Shown here: positions 61,350 to 64,000 of the stretch, piece after piece | Layout of the letters: each line of letters opens with the position of its first letter | How positions within the stretch are numbered: the stretch's first letter is position 1 | Assembly (NCBI GenBank): GCA_030562195.1 | Contig: JAUJPP010000007.1 | Location: 26,285,769-26,349,768, forward strand | Length of the DNA stretch: 64,000 nucleotides | From: Nipponacmea schrenckii | Taxonomy: Eukaryota > Mollusca > Gastropoda > Lottiidae | Reading direction: 5' to 3' | The notes under the pieces: generated by a model | Database searches by the model: none | What the model saw: only the letters and a program-made list of their open reading frames with translations | Told to the model about the DNA's origin: nothing | Program-made: the position numbers and the translations under genes

Positions 61350-62893
61350 TCAAGGTTGTTTGAAGACACCAACTAAAGCTGGTCTAATTGTTCTATCCTT
61401 TAATTTATAACCAGATTTCTGTAATACAGCTACTGTTCCCTTTTCCTTCTCGGCACTTGGTACTTCAAACAATGCTTCGTGTACAAATGGATCAAAGAGT
61501 TCTCCTTCCTTAGGAGCCAATTTTACAAGCCCATGTTTAACAAACACTTTCTGTAACTGAGAATTAGTCAACACAAGTCCATCGTAGAGGTTTTTTAAAT
61601 GAATATTATCATCAGTTAATTGCTCTTTGGGTACACTTTCTGTAGCAGTACCAAGGATATCAGCCACTTCCAACAAATCCTTACAAAATCCTTGAATACC
61701 AAACGTTTTAGCATCTTCCACTTGCTTCATCATTCTTGTTCTCACATTTTCAGTCTCTGCTAATGACCTCAGATATTTATCCTAAAATTGACATGAAAGA
61801 TATTTACAACTTAACTTCTACAGACAAATATGACATGAAGAAAATTACTAGCAAATTAATTTCCTAATGAACAAGGACCTAACCGAATAAAAAGCTTTAA
61901 GACCTGCATCTTGTACAGGAAGAAAAAATAATTTAAAATCAAACTAAAGAATAAATCACACAGTCCTATGATCTAACATTTTACTTTGGAACAGAAGATG
62001 GTAATTGAGGGGATGTGGCCCAATAAATTTGTGATTTGGCAGTTCATAAATAGTGATTCCAACTTGAATATGTATAACTGTATTTTAAACAAATGCAGAA
62101 CAATACGTCAAAAACAGTTCCCATGAAATATTGTATAGAATAATACTGTACCTTGATATCTTTCATTTCAACTTCATGTTTTTTGGTCAATTCTAGTAAT
62201 TTCGCTTCAAGCTCAGAAACATCTGTCCCTTTTTGATCTTTCACTTTTGCTTCTTCTCCAGCTGATTCTTCTGTTTTTCCAGAAACTGATGAACAGAATC
62301 GAACATTTTTACCCTTACTACAATAAAAGGCATGAACGGTATTCATAACAAAAACAAAGTGGAATATACACCATCTTAAATCATAGGTCTAGGGTTTCAG
62401 CACAGTCAGAATAATGGAAAAGTGATTTAACAAATTTTTTAGATAGGCCTATTTTCTTAGAATTTTAGATTTATTAGAATTTTTTAATTTATGCAGACCA
62501 GACCGATAGATGTAAGATGGCAATCACAAATCCCAATGACAGTGCATATCCATTTTACTTGTATATAGGGAAATGACAAAAAAAATTCAATATGAGTATG
62601 TCTTAGATATTTCCAGAGAGACATTAAAATTATAATATTGATGATGTAACATGTTAAATTTGTATATTTGCGTCTTTAGGGCCGAACTTCAGAAATCTGT
62701 CGAATTCCCGTCCTGTGACATTTCAAGGTTACATAAGTGTTAATTATATAAGTCAACTGAAATCAAAAGAACTTACTAAACAATGGCTTAATGAACGTTT
62801 TACTAACCTGGTATTTTTTACTGAAAATATATACTGCGGGTTTCTGGATATTTTATGTAACCATCGAAAAGACATGCTTCCATATGACGCCAT
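61350..62893 (-). CDS. GRPEL1: Mitochondrial GrpE nucleotide-exchange factor (GRPEL1), 227 residues, 3 exons
   Basis: Exons in coding order: 62893-62808, 62317-62152, 61781-61350 (684 nt; phases 2 and 0; stop TGA). It releases ADP from mitochondrial Hsp70 (mortalin) in the matrix and supports protein import and folding. Exon 1 encodes a basic, hydroxylated presequence (MASYGSMSFRWLHKISRN). The start at 62893 was chosen for its AACATGG context over in-frame upstream ATGs. Exon 2 encodes an acidic linker and the start of the long GrpE helix (LEAKLLELTKKHEVEMKD). Exon 3 carries the conserved four-helix and beta-wing regions, with signature blocks FCKDLLEVADIL, HLKNLYDGLV, VFVKHGL, HEALFEVP, and the C-terminal RTIRPALVGV. 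The length is close to that of human GRPEL1 (217). Confidence 0.95.
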
Positions 62894-63035
62894 GTTTAGA
62901 CTATGTCTCATTTGAGCCTCCAAAACGAAAGAGTTACATAAGGGAGGAAACTCTTCACAGAAATGGAGAAAGACTGTGACCGATTTCATCAGCAGAGATC
63001 ATATAGGACTTAGTCCAGTAAAACATTTTATGCTA

Positions 63036-63400
63036 ATGATTAAAAGAAATCCTCTTTCTCCCTTCCTTTTTGGGTTTTTGCATGCCCATTTTAGACTACT
63101 TTTTGGTCTAGATTTGAAATTTGATGTCTGAAATTGCATTTTCTTTCAGAATTTCTGAGATAATGAGAAATTTAATTGGCGGAAGGTTATTTCTAAAAAT
63201 AGTGCAGTGACAGTCAAGTGGATGTTGATATCCGGTAGTGGTCTACTTTCATTTTGACTAGTTCAAAATTTTCATGGTCATGCTATATTGAATTTTTGTA
63301 CAGAAACTAAATATTGGCCAGGCTTTCATGTGACATATTGGAAAGTTTTCAACGAGATTTCTGGAAAAAGTTATAGCAGTTTGTATTTCGTGATTTAACA
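63036..63400 (+). repeat. Dispersed repeat, partner of 36925-37297
   Basis: This is the forward copy of the repeat found inverted at 36925-37297. It carries an internal deletion and small indels. It lies between the 5' end of GRPEL1 and the next minus-strand gene, so the GRPEL1 promoter probably lies within 62894-63035. Confidence 0.7.
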
Positions 63401-63603
63401 TTGACATATTACCCCTGACAAAGATGAACCTATAAAGATCGATAAGACTAGGCCTTTACTGCTGAAAGAACCTTATTCGATTTTAAATTCTACGTTTATG
63501 TGTAGGCCAGATTGGCCAACTAAAAAAAATTAAGCAAGCATATTTTTGTAATAATTTATTTTCTCGAAACACGCGCCTAAATGCCTCGATGATGTCAATT
63601 GAT

Positions 63604-64000
63604 TCACCAGCGATCTTTGAATAATGTTCTTTGCCTTTTAACAGATTTGAGAACAGATGCGCTATCTTGTGGTTCCGGAGAAACGGCATTTGACAATCTA
63701 GAACGAAAAAAAAGTTCAATAATAACAAAGTGTTAAAACTGCGCCTCATTATGATTTTTTACAGAGGCTAAAGATTTGGTGGTATTTTTAAATGAGTTTG
63801 CACATGTCGACTTTTGACAGTTCACCAGACAGAATCCTATGCGCCCAAGATTGTTACAAACTGAAACAGCCAATGATATGTATGTAAGATATACTTTATT
63901 TACGTTCTACTTACGTAGTACCTGTCCGACATAACTTAAACAACACCAATATAATTGTCAACACAAACAATATACCCACTCCACTTCCCAACAAAGAAAT
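63604..64000 (-). CDS. Last two exons of a single-pass membrane protein, 5' end outside window
   Basis: Exons in coding order: 64000 (cut by the window edge) to 63915, then 63697-63604 (phase 2 join; stop TGA). The first encodes a hydrophobic segment of ~20 residues (GVGILFVLTIILVLFKLC) followed by a basic stop-transfer residue. The second encodes a ~31-residue polar, basic tail ending KRQRTLFKDRW. The shape is that of a type I membrane protein with a short cytoplasmic tail. The family is not recognisable from this part. AATAAA on the minus strand (reverse of TTTATT at 63556-63561) is a fitting polyadenylation signal. An overlapping minus frame of 88 codons (63483-63749) ignores the splice sites and is likely fortuitous. 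Confidence 0.6.

Noticed and set aside
63483..63749. 88-codon minus-strand frame
   Set aside because: It reads through a good acceptor (TTCTAG at 63698) and through polypyrimidine sequence. The alternative frame splices in phase to a transmembrane-encoding exon and is preferred.

Overview
The window is animal nuclear DNA, most likely from a mollusc (probably a bivalve). All protein-coding genes are split into short exons by AT-rich introns with GT-AG boundaries. The introns are full of elements that begin with a TATACGCCCAC hairpin, carry a (CCGT)n microsatellite and ~130-160 bp core repeats, and end with a CTTGCC/GGCAAG hairpin. This is the layout of the 'pearl' elements described in bivalves, which are Helentron-associated interspersed elements (HINEs) related to Drosophila DINE-1. 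The species call is inference.

Five genes could be assembled by following splice phase by hand. (1) 565-15529, plus strand: the C-terminal 905 residues of FANCA, in 26 exons with every phase compatible; the 5' exons lie upstream of the window. (2) 18962-29422, minus strand: a complete secreted protein of 327 residues in 11 exons, with a signal peptide, four ShKT-type modules, a Gly/Pro/Thr-rich linker and a VWC-like C-terminus. (3) 38603-55826, plus strand: a 379-residue dye-decolorizing-type (DyP) haem peroxidase in 9 exons, with a mitochondrial-type presequence and one membrane segment. (4) 61350-62893, minus strand: mitochondrial GrpE (GRPEL1), 227 residues, 3 exons. (5) 63604-64000, minus strand: the last two exons of a single-pass membrane protein.

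The rest is repeat DNA: about ten HINE loci including a ~616 bp higher-order array, a family rich in CTTCCGG motifs, SINE fragments, minisatellites, a pogo-like TA-flanked element, an AACGGTAACA-type foldback MITE and a hAT-like element.

The most notable structure is at 56598-60720. A non-coding retroelement is flanked by a perfect 14 bp target duplication and has two LTR-like direct repeats, each containing a textbook type I hammerhead ribozyme. It also has an inverted 5' arm, as in Penelope-like elements and retrozymes. A HINE has inserted into the element, and the inverted arm preserves the empty site, so the HINE's ends and its lack of an obvious target duplication can be read directly. 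No function joins the five genes; they are ordinary unlinked neighbours in a repeat-rich genome.
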